Shown: positions 63,390 to 64,000 of the stretch, piece by piece | Layout: the number at the start of each line of letters is the position of its first letter | How positions within the stretch are numbered: position 1 is the first letter of the stretch | Source: Enterococcus mundtii | Lineage (GTDB): Bacteria; Bacillota; Bacilli; Lactobacillales; Enterococcaceae | Length of the DNA stretch: 64,000 nucleotides | Assembly: GCF_002813755.1 (NCBI RefSeq) | Contig: NZ_CP018061.1 | Location: 1,540,001 to 1,604,000 of the forward strand | Reading direction: 5' to 3' | The notes under the pieces: generated by a model | What the model saw: only the letters and a program-made list of their open reading frames with translations | Told to the model about the DNA's origin: nothing | Database searches by the model: none | Made by a program: the position numbers and the translations under genes

Positions 63390-64000
63390 TGAAATACTTC
63401 CTTTCTGGAATGGGCAATTCATAAACCCTTGGAAGCTTAATATTTTGATATTCTCCCACCTTGTTACAAATCCCTCCCAAGATATCTATTAGTTTGTCTG
63501 CCTCTTCCTTTGTATTTGATTCAGATAAACTAATCCTCACACAACCATATACATTGTCATGGATATGATGGTGTAAAAAGGGTGCGCATAGTAAACCTGA
63601 GCGTGTCTTAATATTTTCTTTTTGAAGTAAGCTAGAAACTCGTGCAGCAATCATTCCTTTAATATTAAAAGAAACGATACCTAATACATTGGCATTGCTA
63701 TAAATATCAATATTATGCATATCAGTTAATTTATTTATTAAATAATCCGTCAGAGTATATATGTATTCTTTTTTATTTTTTAAAGTCTCTATAGACATTT
63801 CTGATAAACTACAATACAAAGAAAAAATTCTTGGATAGTTCAATGTTCCTGATTCAAAATAATATGGGAGAGTCCTTGGCTGACTAAGAAGTTCTGATAA
63901 AACACCGGTGCCACCAACTTTCAAAGGAGAAATACTAGTATGCTTGGGGTTAATATAAAACCCACCAATACCAGATAACGCTTTCAAAGCTTTATGACCA
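63379..64000 (-). CDS. Class V aminotransferase / cysteine desulfurase-like enzyme, C-terminal part
   Basis: The gene continues beyond the right edge. The frame is open to 63999. The sequence begins GHKALKALSGIGG, which holds the PLP-binding lysine in the motif usual for NifS/Csd-type enzymes. Next come GGTGVLSELLSQPRTLPYY and FESGTLNYPRI, then KTRSGLLCAPFLHHH carrying the position of the active-site Cys loop. It would move sulfur from cysteine or act on another amino acid. It is the most upstream visible gene of the operon to 58.1 kb. Confidence 0.85.
   Translation of the reverse strand, partial: GHKALKALSGIGGFYINPKHTSISPLKVGGTGVLSELLSQPRTLPYYFESGTLNYPRIFSLYCSLSEMSIETLKNKKEYIYTLTDYLINKLTDMHNIDIYSNANVLGIVSFNIKGMIAARVSSLLQKENIKTRSGLLCAPFLHHHIHDNVYGCVRISLSESNTKEEADKLIDILGGICNKVGEYQNIKLPRVYELPIPERKYFNEK

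Noticed and set aside
1..64000. tRNA, rRNA, insertion sequences, integrases or att sites
   Set aside because: I looked for tRNA-like clusters, transposase or integrase proteins and flanking direct repeats and saw none.

Overview
The window looks like a chromosomal segment of an Enterococcus, probably from the E. faecium / hirae / mundtii side of the genus. This is judged from protein sequence only. The clues are low GC, strong AGGAGG-type ribosome sites, the mutM-polA-murC-tex housekeeping block, an LXG/Lap type VII effector module, LacL/LacM beta-galactosidase, an LPKTGE-anchored BspA-like surface protein, an Mga-like regulator and a MerR/ABC pair resembling ChlR-EfrEF. I saw no rRNA, tRNA, insertion sequence or CRISPR array.

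Layout: 1-12.7 kb is mostly conserved minus-strand housekeeping (mutM fragment, polA, BI-1 protein, MaoC-like protein, murC, YdcF-like, sprT-like, tex, phosphatase, trhO, VOC protein). 12.8-15.8 kb is a polymorphic toxin module: two Lap helical partners, an LXG toxin and one or two candidate immunity genes. 16-19.9 kb holds a cystine transporter and small enterococcal genes. 20.1-27.5 kb is one 2,492-codon gene, the most remarkable object here. It is a predicted giant toxin with at least five degenerate alpha-helical repeats, a hydrophobic translocation-like segment and a C-terminal HEVTH zinc-protease motif. 28-29.8 kb is a PII-like protein with two DUF1538 membrane proteins.

30.2-43.4 kb is a carbohydrate island. 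It has a sugar ABC importer without its own ATPase, a YesN/YesM-type two-component system, LacLM, a GH36 alpha-galactosidase and a LacI-family regulator, with cre-like and operator-like sites between them. It fits import and hydrolysis of alpha- and beta-galactosides. At 43.35-43.87 kb there are four and a third tandem 120-bp units whose palindromic arms covary. Diverged copies lie elsewhere in the window. 44-49.8 kb carries a T-box-controlled MetE-like methyltransferase and a MerR regulator divergent from a heterodimeric ABC exporter, with a textbook 19-bp-spacer MerR promoter.

49.9-54.6 kb is a BspA-like LPXTG surface protein facing an Mga-family regulator. 54.6-58.1 kb is a decayed stretch with small membrane proteins, remnants of a P-type ATPase and other genes, and two small ORFs. 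From 58.1 kb to the window end, seven tightly packed minus-strand genes (EIIC, HAD phosphatase, two glycosyltransferases, a MazG-like pyrophosphohydrolase, a HIT protein and a cysteine-desulfurase-like PLP enzyme) form an operon of unknown product.
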